Assembly: GCA_006384855.1 (NCBI GenBank)
Contig: VCJN01001856.1
Location: forward strand, 186,001-250,000
DNA from: Tetraselmis striata
Taxonomy: Eukaryota > Chlorophyta > Chlorodendrophyceae > Chlorodendrales > Chlorodendraceae
Reading direction: 5' to 3'
DNA: 64,000 bases
Shown here piece after piece: positions 47,307-58,146 of the stretch. The notes under the pieces were generated by a model, which worked only from the letters and a program-made list of their open reading frames with translations, searched no databases and was not told the origin of the DNA. Made by a program: the position numbers and the translations under genes. Each line of letters starts with the position of its first letter. Positions within the stretch are counted from its first letter, which is position 1.

Positions 47307-48868
47307 GCTAAGACGACGAGTCACTTTGCTGGATACTCCTTTAGCCTTGAATAGCTTAGCCTCTCTTCTGTGCACTTACCAACGAGGACTCATGCTTGTA
47401 CCCCAAGGGCGAGGCAGACTAGGCACGCTGCCGCCAGCCTGGTCCTCCTCCGCGATACGCCCAGGCACGGGCACTTATCTGTGGCACGGTTGACTCTGGG
47501 GTGTCGTCACGGGCGGCGGACCTTTCCCGTCCTCCCAACCCCCACTTGCGCAGCCGACCCCCCTCGGCCACCAGTACGGGACGGCGCAGCGGCGGCGAAA
47601 GTGGCGACGACCCGGACGGATCGGCGGATATAGCACCGCGCTTGACGCCGTTGCGCACTGGTAGTCGTACTGTGGACTTGTGGGTGCTATCCTCCTCCTT
47701 GTACAGAGTTGGTTACTGCCTAGTCTATGCTGTAGTAACGAGGTTGTCAGCGCAGTCTGGACAGCGTGGCGGGGCGTCGTGCATGCTGCCGGGTGTACCT
47801 GTAAGGGGCCTGCCGATGCGCCGACAATCGTCATAAAAATAATCCAGCAGCAGCGCCCAGTAGTAGCGCACCATCCTTATTATTGCGCTATGAGATACTC
47901 GAACCCAGGCCAGCGCAGGCAAAATATCTTGAGACCGATCCTGGGCCGCCGGTACAAATTATCGCGGTCAACGACTGCTGGAGTGCTGACGCGACGAATC
48001 GACTACGGTACGACCAGGGGTAACCCCTGGTACTCGTACGACGACGCTTGGGATGGCGGCCTGCGCTCCGTCACAACATGGTGATCGTAGGAGGTAGTAG
48101 GCGGAGATCGTGGGCGAATCCTAGGCGAATATCGTACAGGCGAAATGCGAACAGACGAATCTAGTCGGCATTCATTCGGCAATGATATGTGCCGGCAGTG
48201 CGAGATCCTTGCATGTACGGCAGGAAACAGCAGGCAAAATATTGAGCTTGTCCGAATTCATGGAATCCTGTAGACAAGTTCATGGCGTTTCCTCATTATG
48301 GTGCTGCTAGTGCCGGCAGGTCCAGGCAAGTGAGCTGCTGTAGTTCACGCTGCTACGCGACAGAAGCGCTCAGGGGCACCCAAGGCGGCTTGGTTGTACT
48401 GCATTGGTCCCAAGTAAAAAAGAGCGAACGACAGCAGCTGGCGATCTACATGCGATTAGTTTACAGAGCCAATGGCAAAAGCTGGCCTACAAGGGTGGAG
48501 CTGGGGTGTGTCTTGATTGGTGTACAGGTGGCCAGCATAAAACAGGGGGGGGGGGGGGGGGGGGGGGGGGTCTTATATCTTCAGAGGTGGCAGCCTTGGT
48601 GGCGTGAATCCGCCGTCGCTTCTTCCGCTGCCAGCTGCCGGTGGTATACAGTGCTGCCATTTATTCAGCGGGCGCGGAAGGAGGCAGAGCACAACAGTGG
48701 GGGTGGCGCTCCTGGGCTGGGCTGGTGCTGCCTATGGTACACACATTCAAATAGTTGCCAGCAGCCAGCCACGTGGCCAACCCCGCCTTGTGGCGCCATC
48801 AACCGATGTGGTAGTGTCGAGCCATAAGAGTACACGTACATGAGCGGGGGCAAGTCGCGGTCACGAGG
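47307..48868. other. Spacer between sialyltransferase and SANT-GATA genes
   Basis: Contains the sialyltransferase upstream region and a G run of about 25 bases at 48546-48570. No gene recognised. Confidence 0.5.
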
Positions 48869-51800
48869 TTACTGCTTGCCGGAGCCGGGCGAGGAGGTCT
48901 TTTGCGCCTTCTGCGAGCGCGGCGGGGGCTGGAAGCCGCCACGGGCGTTGAGGGGCCGGTTGACGCCGTGGGTCTTGAGGTAGATGCCGCACGCATTGCA
49001 CATGACGAGACCGCTGACCTTGTCCTTGCGCCAGAGCGGCGTCTTGTCGGTGTTGCAGTTGGCGCAGCGCGTGTCGGGTCCGTGCACCACAGGGGAGCGC
49101 GTGTTGAGGCTGCTCTTGGGGCGGGCGGTGGGCACCTTGGGAGCCGCCTCCTCCGGCTCCTCCGACCCCGAGCGCCTGGGCGGCTTGCGCTTGCGCTTGT
49201 GGCTGCTGCCTGGCGCCGCCAGCGCCGTCGGGTCGCCACTGCTGCGCGGAGCCACTGTGGCGCCGCTCTGCCTCACGGCTGGGGCCAGGGCTGCCCCAGT
49301 GCTCCCTCTTACCTGTAGGTCCATACGCACCACGGCATCAGCGGATGGCAACATGGCGCAGCCCATAACGAGCATCCAACATGTGCAAGGTATGTCTTTA
49401 CCAGTCACAAGTAGATACATGACCTCTTGCAGCCGGTCTGCAACCAAATGGCATGGGCAGGCGGGGCTGAAGGGGGCGCACGTCAAACAGGGGCGACACG
49501 CTCTCCACCGCACGCTGCCGCATTCGCCGCAGCGCCTCCACTGCGCCATGAAAGTCCTCGGGGCCCAGGCTGCTCAGCGTCTCAATCAGCTGACGAGTGC
49601 GCAGCTGCGAGACGGAGGCGGCGGGTCAGCTCAGGCCAGGGGATACGATCGCATGGGACCTAAGCACATGCGCTCCGCCCATTCATAATGCTGGGAAACG
49701 CAGCCGTGGCCTCCGGCAGCCCACCTTTGGGTCCACCTCGCCGGGCGGCGGCGTCTCCACGGCTGCCATGCCGCTGCTGGTGCCTTGGTCCGCGGCTTTG
49801 GCGACCGGCATAAACAGGGACTCCGAGAGACGGCCAGCGGAAGCCCAGCGCTCCGTGGGGGCCGCGGTGCCAGGGGCCGCGGAAGTAGCAGCGATCAGGC
49901 CGCCGGGCAGAGGCCGGGCGGGCGGCTCGGCAGCCTGGCTTGCCTTGGGCTGCGCGTCGAGGGGCGGCGCAAGCAATGAAGAGTCAGACGGCATTGCGGG
50001 CAGCAGATAGCCCATCCGCGCACATTGCTAGAGGCAGGCCCGATACGCACCTGCGACTGCGGCTGCTGCTCGTCTTCGTCTCCCTGCTTGCGGGGGGTGC
50101 CGGGCGCCTGGGGCTGAGGGGGCGGCGCCGGCTGGCCGTGGCGGAGCCGCCGCACTACAGCGAGGCAAGAGTCCAGCGGGGGCTCGGCGCCGTCCGCCGC
50201 GCCGGGTGGATGGAACAGCCAACAATCCTCGTCGTCCGCCTGCGTGACGCAGTCCCATCCTTGTGCTGCTAGGGCTGGCCAAAGGTGGCACCAGAAGATG
50301 TCCAGCAGCGGCGAGGGCGACTGCGATGGAGTAGAGGAAAGAAGTAGAAAAGCGGGGGGGGGGGGGGGGGGGGGGGTTCAGGACCGAATGGGCAAAAATC
50401 AAAACGTAAATTTGCAATTTTCCCTAAAACAGACACGCCGCATCTCCCAGAATATACCGCCTGCTTCTACCTGGAAGTGGTATGCTCCCTTTTTATTTTC
50501 TATTTTCTGCGTAGGGGTTCGGTTTTTGGGGGGGGGGGAGAGCAGTGTATTGCTGTTTGGGCTTAATGTGGGTTCCTCGGAGCACGCTCAAGCTACTTGG
50601 GCCTGATTCGGGGATACCCAGGTCTGGCAGCGCAGGCCCCGTACCTCCTCTAGCGTCTGCAGCAGGCCGTCGCTGAGGGGGTCACCCTGCAGGCGCTTCC
50701 GCATGTCCACCTCATTCACCCGATTTAAGCTCTCCTGCAGGCTCAGACAACCAGCGTTCAGGTTATGTTGCCTCTTAATATGAAGACGCGGCGAGATGCG
50801 TGCTGCCTCCTCAATGGAATGCAGGGGCACTCTGTGTGCATGCGAACCGCAGCCGCTGCAAACCTGGGTGGGCAGCTCGATTGCGGCGACCACGTTGTCC
50901 AGGCCCACAATACTCTGCAGCCTCTCGATGAATTCATCCAGCGGCAGCTTCTTGTCGTTGAGCTGGTTGATGACAGGGTACACCTCTGACAATTTCTGCA
51001 AGCTTAGGCCTGCGTTTGAAGCATAATGGGCATTAAGGAGTTTGTATCAGTACTTGCTGCAGCACGTGTAGAAGACAGCGCTGGCGCGGGATTGATATTG
51101 CAGCATGCATCTTGTTGCCGGCGAGAGGCGAGCCCGGGGGAGTTGTAAAGAGCAATCGACATGCATGCATTGCGGATTTCGGGAATGCGGGAGGCGAGTC
51201 GTCGGGAGGGCTGGGAAAGGCGAAAAAGGCGGGACCGCTTACAGTCGCGCAGCTTGGCGAGCATTGCCGATTGCCGCTGTCCCGTGACGAGAGCCTCCCG
51301 CTTGAGGCCCCACTGCTGGCTGGCACGCAGCCAGGTGCGCGCCTGGACGCTTTGCCTGAAGCTGCGATGAAAAAATAGCACGACCTCGGGAAGCTGTGGC
51401 AGAGCGGGCGTTCGCGCGTCAGGAGCGAGCAAAAGGCGATGCAGGAGGCGACGACTCGATGAGCAGAGGCGCAGCGCAGGGGAATTGTACTCATCGTACG
51501 GGACTCGGGCACACTACTAATCTCTACTCGTTTGTTGTCCGCGCCGAGAGCGGCGTGGCGCGGCATCGCGGTGAAGCAGTCGCTCGTCGGCGTATGCAAA
51601 CCTGCCTCGACATAATCGCTATATGGTCGCTATGTACATGTATGTATATAAATAGCATATTAATAACAAGCCCGCGGAAATACGACGGAAAGAAAATGAA
51701 TTCGGAAAATTTATACGTCAGCGCATCATATGCGTGCAGGAAACCACAGGCAGCGTTGCTGGCACTGCCGCAGTGCGCTGGCGCCCGTTTACGCGGCACC

Positions 51801-53705
51801 CAAACCCCTATTCAGCCGTTATGAAGCGACGAAATGTTTCCAGCGACGATACCGGGGGCTGTCGGCGAGGAAGATGCTGCGACGGAGTGTTGAACCAGAT
51901 GCTGACGCGCACCGCGCTCGCCAATTCAGGCGCGGAGACGGAAACCATACATGATTTACGCAATATGCATTCAGTATCGGAAATACACCGCGCAGCAGCG
52001 ACGTCGAGGGCTGGCGCGCCCACGGTGCGCGATTCCGCCAAGGCGCTCGCTTCCACGCTACCACACTACATACTCGCGCAGTGGCGGAGGTAATGGCTGC
52101 GCGTGTTCTGATCACGTCGCGAAGACGGCTATCGACTCCCCGTTGCACGGTAGTGCATGACGGTAACTCGGAATATGTTTCAAGTCTGCTGAAATATTTT
52201 GAAAGCAATATAATTGGGTAGTTTGTCGCTAGTAGTGGCGGTGTGTATACGGTATCGAAAACCTGCCACCAAGCGCGCCGGTCAGTGCTGCTGTTAACGG
52301 ACGCAAAGTACTGCCAGCAAACGCGCTTGCCGGAGAAGGCGCTGAAGGAGTGGGGGCTCACCGTCTTGGTGCCCACCAGGCGCTGCACCCGCCGCAGCTC
52401 ACGACCGAACAGGTAGACGCCTAGCTTGAAAGCTCCAAGCTCCGTAGTGCTCCATTCTCCGGCGGGCCCTGCTCGTGCCGGCTCATTGAGGGGGGCGCCT
52501 GCCCGGGCTCCACTGTCTGCCTGTGCGGTGGGACTATCGGAAACTACGGCCGGACGGAACGCGGCGCCACGTGAGGATGCCAGGTCAGCAGGCGACCGTG
52601 GGAAGCCGCCCCGCGCCACCGCCGCCTCGGCCGCGGGGGTGTTGGGAAGCGCCATAGGCATACCAGGGTCGCATTGCTCAGCACTGCCTTGTCGGAACGT
52701 GGCGAGCCTGGGGGTGCGAATGGCCCGCGTGGCGAGCTGGCGCGCGCTATTTGGGTTCTGCTTTTCCGAGACGATGGGAGGGTCCGACGACGGGCGGACA
52801 ACGTGTGCCGCCGCAGCGCCATCGTCGGGCAATCGAACGGACGAAATGCTGGCCGTTTGATGGCCAGATTGAGTACGAGCAGCGGTCGGAATAGCGGTAC
52901 CCGTACGTTGCTCAGCACCGATGCCCGCATCATCAGTACGAATTTGGCTCGCAGCCGCGCTGCTGGTGCGGCTGGAAATCGAGTCTGAGTCCAAAGGCCG
53001 GACGGCGTCCTCCAGGGACGGGGACGAGCGTAGCCCTGGACAGGTCGGCGGAAAAGCAGGGGCCACATGTTTCTCCGAGGCTCTTTCCATGTCTTGTGGG
53101 GCGCCGGGTGCAACACTTGGGCTGCCGGAGGCTTCCCGGACGGAGTGTTCGTCAGGTGCATGCTGCGCCAGCAGGTGCGACGACACTTTGCGCGCGCCTT
53201 CAGGCTCCGGAACTGCTGTATGTACTAAATCCAAGATTTTGGGCGCTGATGTAGTTAACGCGCCTTCTGAGCCCCGACAGCAGTCCGCCGACGAACCGGA
53301 CCGCTGAACTCGTCTCGGCGTGGCGGGCTTGCCCTGGTGTGCCATGAGGCTAGCCGGCAAGTCTGCTGGCACAATTCTTCCTGGATGCAACCTCGAGGTC
53401 GGCGCTCTGATGCCGACGGGGCGAGAGGCCGGGCTGGCTCCGCTGTCCGTGCCAGAGGTTGATTCGCAGCCCGTAGGGATGCCAGTACTTGAGTGCTGTG
53501 TTGATGACGAGGCTTGCGTGGCGGTGTGGATAATACTTCCAGTACTTTGGCAGAATGCCGACACTGCTACTTCCGGAAACGCGCGCGGCAGGGGGCGCCA
53601 CTTGCTCGCCTGCGCAAAGCCGAGCCGTTGTGGACGCCGCGCGTCCTCCGCCGCCTGCGAGCGCGGCGTGTCAGGCGATGATCCGCTCGTAGGGCCAGCT
53701 GCCAT
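48869..53705 (-). CDS. SANT-domain and GATA zinc-finger chromatin protein (MTA/RERE-like architecture)
   Basis: Eight minus-strand exons, 53705-52362, 51393-51243, 51009-50864, 50734-50645, 50239-50051, 49949-49725, 49604-49419 and 49312-48869; phases all join, about 924 residues. Residues 1 to about 410 are low-complexity (Ser/Ala/Pro). A SANT domain starts around residue 415: [20 protein letters not shown], then [22 protein letters not shown] across the exon 1/2 junction. It and the following exons (W..A..., [19 protein letters not shown]) resemble plant ELM2-SANT proteins of HDAC-type complexes. Near the C-terminus is a GATA finger: CANC and CNAC spaced by 18 residues (plant type), preceded by a basic KRKRKPPRR. 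An ELM2 domain is not clear. Known proteins with SANT plus GATA are MTA and RERE corepressors. Exon 3/4 intron (129 bases, open frame) may be retained; exon 7 donor and a further upstream start (ATG 53919) are uncertain. Confidence 0.75.
51394..52361 (-). other. Intron 1 of the SANT-GATA gene (968 bp)
   Basis: Donor gtgagcccccact right after the SANT helix 2 codons, acceptor gccacag at 51394-51400. Open frames that run on from exon 1 into this intron are not coding. No repeats identified. Confidence 0.7.
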
Positions 53706-54940
53706 TAGCGCAGCACCGTTTTGCGGCGGCCTTTCGGTGCTCTGTCGGCAGTGTGCCGTCTCGACTCTCGAAGCCTCGAAAGATTTGTTGAAGCGGTACC
53801 GGCGGTGGCGTTCGCTTCGGAGCGTCTGAGCTCCAAGGAAAGCGCGCGGCAGTAGTAGAATAAGTAGGCACAGAGGCGCTAGTACTGTCTGACTGTATCG
53901 CTGGTTGCTCGCCAGTCATAATCTATCGCGGCTGATGAACTGCTGATCAGCAGCTGAGGTCTGACGACCACGCGGCTCGGCCGCGCGGGGCCATCAGGCG
54001 CGATTACTGGATGATTGCAGTCACAAGCCGTGCTCGTCCACATGCTGCCAGAAGTTTCGTTGCTTCAGCAGGCGATATTGATCCGTGTGGTACGTCGATC
54101 AGGCGGTTACATTATTTCTTACAAGGTTGTCGCTTTTTTACAAGGTTGTACCTTTTCCCTATGTACCTTTTCCCGCCCCCGGGACAGGACGATACGGCAT
54201 GCGGCACACCGGAATTTGTTATATTAAAATCCCTACCACGCGCAGGACCGCAGGCACAGCGCAGATTGAGTTTGCAGTACTCGGAGTAGTACCTCGTACC
54301 CCACGCCAGCGGCGGTGCGCGCGCCAGCCAGAAAACGTATCCAGTGCCTGATGTGGGCTACAGGTCCGCATGCCGGAGCGAGGTTTTTTGTTGTTTCTCC
54401 CAAGGGATAGGACTGCTGGCAACCGCACAGTGCTGGCAAACCTCACACTGCTGGGAACAGTGAAGCCTTTGCAGCGTCTCGGGTAGATCTGAATATCCGC
54501 GCCCTGCTGATGTATTATACGCCCGGGCCGCCCCACTACCCCGCCGAAAGGGGGCGGGCGCCCGCCGGCCGCCCGATTCCAGACGAGCTAGAATAATAAG
54601 ATCGTAGTCACTGCTGCGCTGAAGCAGGCCTCGTCCTAGGCCCCCTCCGAAAGCAAGTTTGACTACCGTGGTCTCAGAAGGCCTGACCTCCCTCTGCTAG
54701 TCGCCGCATGGCCGCTGCCAGTGACAAATATCTGCATACGGAAAGGTAGAACGAGTATGAACGTTGATCAACACGCGCCCTTGCTGTTTCAACTCTGTTG
54801 ATCCTGGCTTGAGCCGTGGCTGCGACTGAAGACGCGACGAGGAGGGTGTACTCAGGCCACAGCCTCTGCGGGACGCAAGCCGACCGGCGGTGTTTGAAGC
54901 CAGGGTCGGTACGCCATCGAACGACACCAGGGCTGGCGAG
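53706..54940. other. Divergent upstream region of the SANT-GATA and EI24-like genes
   Basis: A minus-strand frame 53919-53671 may supply a 5' exon of the SANT-GATA gene. Family A repeat sequence is at 54390-54490. A gcc-cgg-rich stretch (54525-54575) lies before the EI24-like gene. No independent gene recognised. Confidence 0.45.
54390..54490 (+). repeat. Dispersed repeat family A, copy 3 (partial)
   Basis: Contains tttctcccaaggga, actgctggcaac, gggaacagtgaag and ctttgcagcgtctc, in the same order as copies 1 and 2. It is the only copy not in an intron. Confidence 0.45.
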
Positions 54941-55122
54941 ATGAGCGGCGGGCAGCCGGAGGACGTGGCGCGGATCATCCGTCGGGGCAGCCGCCTGCTG
55001 TGGGTGGCGCCGAGGGGCTTTGCGTATGCGGTGGCCAACCCGCGGGTGTTGAACAATTACCGAAGGTGATCGGCTGGCGTGCACTGAGATAGACGCAGGA
55101 GAAAATTAGGGAAGAGGTAGGT

Positions 55123-55153
<31 letters not shown>

Positions 55154-55883
55154 GCAGGCAGAGGAAGTGGCCGGTGAGCACGCAGTGCAGGGTGCATGGC
55201 CACCCTGTTGCTGCATTGAAGTGAGCGGGCTTGGATCTGCCCCGTGCCGTGTGGTACAGGTTGATCTTGCCCACGGTGACAGCGACGGTGGTCGTGAGGC
55301 TGCTCACATTTCTACTTTTGCTCCCTGTCAAGATCATCCTGCTGCTGGTGAGAGGCCTTGGTCCTCCGACCCCCTGCCACTGGCCGCATGCCCGGCCGGG
55401 CGCATCCTCTTCACATTGGGAAAACACATGACCACGCTGGCATGCGAATCTGAGTAGCTAAGCGGTGATCCTCGCTGTGGATGGCCCACTGTGCAGCTCT
55501 GGCTGATCTCGCTGGGCGCGCTGCCGGGGCTGGACGCGGTGGGAGATGGCCTGCGCGGCGTCTCAGCGGAGGCGGTCAACTTGGCACCGTTCCTGGTGAT
55601 GGAGGTGTTCCGCACAGGTGCGGGCCTGCATGCCTGCGTGCCCAATGCCCGCGCCGCGCATTGGGTCCTGCACGCGCCGCGCTGACAGCCTAATGCCCGC
55701 TCCGCCTCTGCAGTGTACAGCAAGTCTCTCACAAAGTGCTTCTTTGAGACGCTCCAGGTGAGAAGCCCCCCTTCGGGGCGCCGGCCACGTGAAACGCACC
55801 GTCTGCCTGTATTCGTGGCTGGCACCACCTGGGCTGCTCCCTGCCCCCCATGCACCCCATGCACAGTACTCAGATCCCCCTTC

Positions 55884-55957
<74 letters not shown>

Positions 55958-57569
55958 ACAGGCGGTCAATCCAGATGTGGGCTCGCAGCTGCCGAAGCTG
56001 AAGCCCTTGCCAAAAACCAAAGCGGAGGCGCCGGACCCTAACGCCAGCTTCCTGCGCCGGCTGTTGCTGCACATGCAGGCGAACAAGGCACGGCCGCCCC
56101 GCGCCCATAGAAGAGTAATTAATCGGAAGTTGAATACTACCAGTGTACCGGCGATCGATCTGTTAGGGCTATGCAAAGTCGTGTTGTGTCAAACAGCGAG
56201 TTGGTACGTTGTCGTACATGCATGTTGTATTATTTATGTATATACTTAGGTGTCGGTGTGTGGTGTTGTGTATATTCCCGTGTTCGTACATTTATTCAGC
56301 TGTAGATGTGTTGATTAGTCGTGATTCCTTCATAACATATGCATTGGCAAGGAAGGTGTGGGAACGGAAAGAGGGGTGGGGTGACTGATGCGGGATGTGC
56401 TTTGCGCAGGCACTCACCATCATGCTGGTGAGCCTCAGCATCCGGCTGTGGCGCAGCGCTCCAGTCGTGGGGGTGCTGGCAGCCCCCGTGGTATCCCCCC
56501 CCCCCCCCCCCCCCCCCCCTCCCGCACGCCTGTTTGCTGTCTCGGAGCCCATTGGCGTTTCGGGGCTCTGTTCCTAGGCTCGCATTTCCGGTGTAAAGGT
56601 GCCGATGTGCCGGTCAGCACCGTGAGTATCAGGGCTCGAACTGGGCTTGCATGCAACCTGTAAGCGCATTTGCTACAGTTTCGTCGAGATCCGAGCCCTG
56701 ACAGGCAACGCAGGTTCTTATTGGCGGTGCTCTTATTACCGTGGCGGCGCCCGTATTCAGACTGCGGGTCAGTAGCGGAGACGCCAGCTGGTGTGCATGT
56801 CAGCCCGGCAGCTCTCGGTGCTCAGCCACAACGGGTAGTGAGCCTGCTTCTCCTGTCTGTGACGTCTATGACGTGTTTTTATAGTACTCTTACTGCACAG
56901 GCGTGCACCTATCACTCTATCAGTCACAGGCATTGGCAGTAGTTATTAGCGAGTAGTAATTGGCGCACCCTGCTCTTTAGAGCACTGAGCCTCAGTGGCG
57001 GTGAGCTTACTCACCCCAACCTCCCACCCCCACCGTAAGCGCAGTCGAATTTCCTGCTTCTGTGGAAGCGACTGCCCACTCCGTACGCGCTCGTGGTGTC
57101 GGGCTTCTGCCTGGCGCCGCCCGTAGCCCCACTGGCCTTCCGCGCCGCGGAGCTGTACCGCGGCGGGAGGGTGCTGTCGGACCTGCTGATCACGCCTTAC
57201 CTGCTCCGCGTGGTGCCTTACGCCCAGCGCGAGAAGTTCCTCAGGTCAGTCAACCTTCCACGGCGCTCCTCCCCGACCCTCTGGCACGTTGCACGTGTGG
57301 CACCCAGCACGAGGCGGCTCACCTAGCCCCTAGGTCCCTCCCTTTCCTCTCCCCTGAATGTGTGCTGGCCACCGTACCGCAGGCGCCACGAGCTCGCGCT
57401 GCTTGCGTTTGGGCTGCCCTTTTACTACATCATGGGGCTGCCCTTCCTCGGCCCGCTCGCGTACATCGTGGCGCAGGCCGCGGCCGCCGCGCTGTGCGAC
57501 GAGATCGTGCAGACGGAGGGCTTCCCGGTGAAGACGGTCACGCGGCTGACGGTCGCCCACCAGTTGTGA
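54941..57569 (+). CDS. Multi-pass membrane protein, EI24/RRT8-like
   Basis: Eight exons, 54941-55065, 55260-55347, 55497-55617, 55714-55757, 55962-56114, 56410-56490, 57045-57244 and 57383-57569; all phases join, 332 residues. It begins MSGGQPEDVARIIRRG, then GFAYAVANPRVL, then a long hydrophobic pair (exons 2-3, from LILPTVTATVVVRLL through LWLISLGAL). More hydrophobic segments lie in exons 6, 7 and 8, the last reading LPFYYIMGLPFLGPLAYIVA. The layout (short N-terminal 'G.ay...P.v', adjacent helices, later 'P.lGpl...aqa..A') resembles the EI24/CysZ/fungal RRT8-LDS group. Its function is not settled; membrane or lipid-related roles are proposed in that group. Intron 1 holds a run of about 30 G, intron 4 a CT/CA microsatellite, intron 6 a run of about 20 C directly after gtatcc. 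Confidence is high in the gene and moderate in the family. Confidence 0.75.
55886..55958 (+). repeat. Compound (TC)n(AC)n microsatellite in an intron
   Basis: About 24 TC units run into about 12 AC units, ending 3 bases before the acceptor aacag of EI24-like intron 4. The tract itself acts as the pyrimidine-rich region before the splice site, so length changes may affect splicing. Confidence 0.9.
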
Positions 57570-58146
57570 CGGCCCTGGCGCCAGCCATGCACCAGGACCG
57601 CTGATGGCTTGTGCGTGGCAGGCAGGAGAGTGGGGCTCAGTGCGTGTACCATAGGATGTACGCTTAGGGGCCCCTCCTGTGTCAAAGGATGGCCCACAGG
57701 TGGTCATGTAGAGGATGCAGAGGGAAGCCACGCAGTCTGGCTTTTATGCGGACAATCACCCAGGATACGCCGCATTGCATTTATGTGACAAGATATCGGC
57801 GTCCTCAACTACTCATCCCGCCGGGACAGCCCTTCTCCGGCTCGCTTCTCCGGATGGCAGGGACGATAGCTGACATCCACCGATACACAGTGTTGATCCC
57901 GTGCGTATGGCTGGGGCTTTCCTCCATTTTGTCGACTGAGCTACAATGTCTAGTTCCAGATTGCACGATCTCGACATAATTACAAATAGTGGCTGACTTT
58001 CACACCACGCTGCCTGATGTGTAGAGACACCGCGTGCCCCTCTCCTCCTCTGCAGTGGGGCTCGCGCCTATTATTTACGATGATCAGCCATGTGGCTGAT
58101 TTGGCTGCTGGCACGGGGGACGACCTCAGGCGAAGGTGCGGGTGAG
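57570..58146. other. Convergent 3' flanks of the EI24-like and SGNH genes
   Basis: 577 bases separating two stop codons. No gene or repeat recognised; it must hold both 3' UTRs and terminators. Confidence 0.5.

Noticed and set aside
50735..50863. Extra exon giving a Cys/His segment in the SANT-GATA protein
   Set aside because: The frame is open and a multiple of three, so retention is possible, but gtttgc and ctgcag can act as splice sites and plant relatives lack this insert; left as intron with a note.
51819..52361. Continuation of the SANT-GATA exon 1 frame for 180 residues past 52362
   Set aside because: A gtgagc donor sits exactly where the SANT domain should continue, and the next exon at 51393 resumes the domain in phase.
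55334..56176. Minus-strand 280-residue frame through the CT/CA microsatellite
   Set aside because: Arg/Glu and Cys/Val strings come from the dinucleotide repeat; the plus strand carries the real exons.
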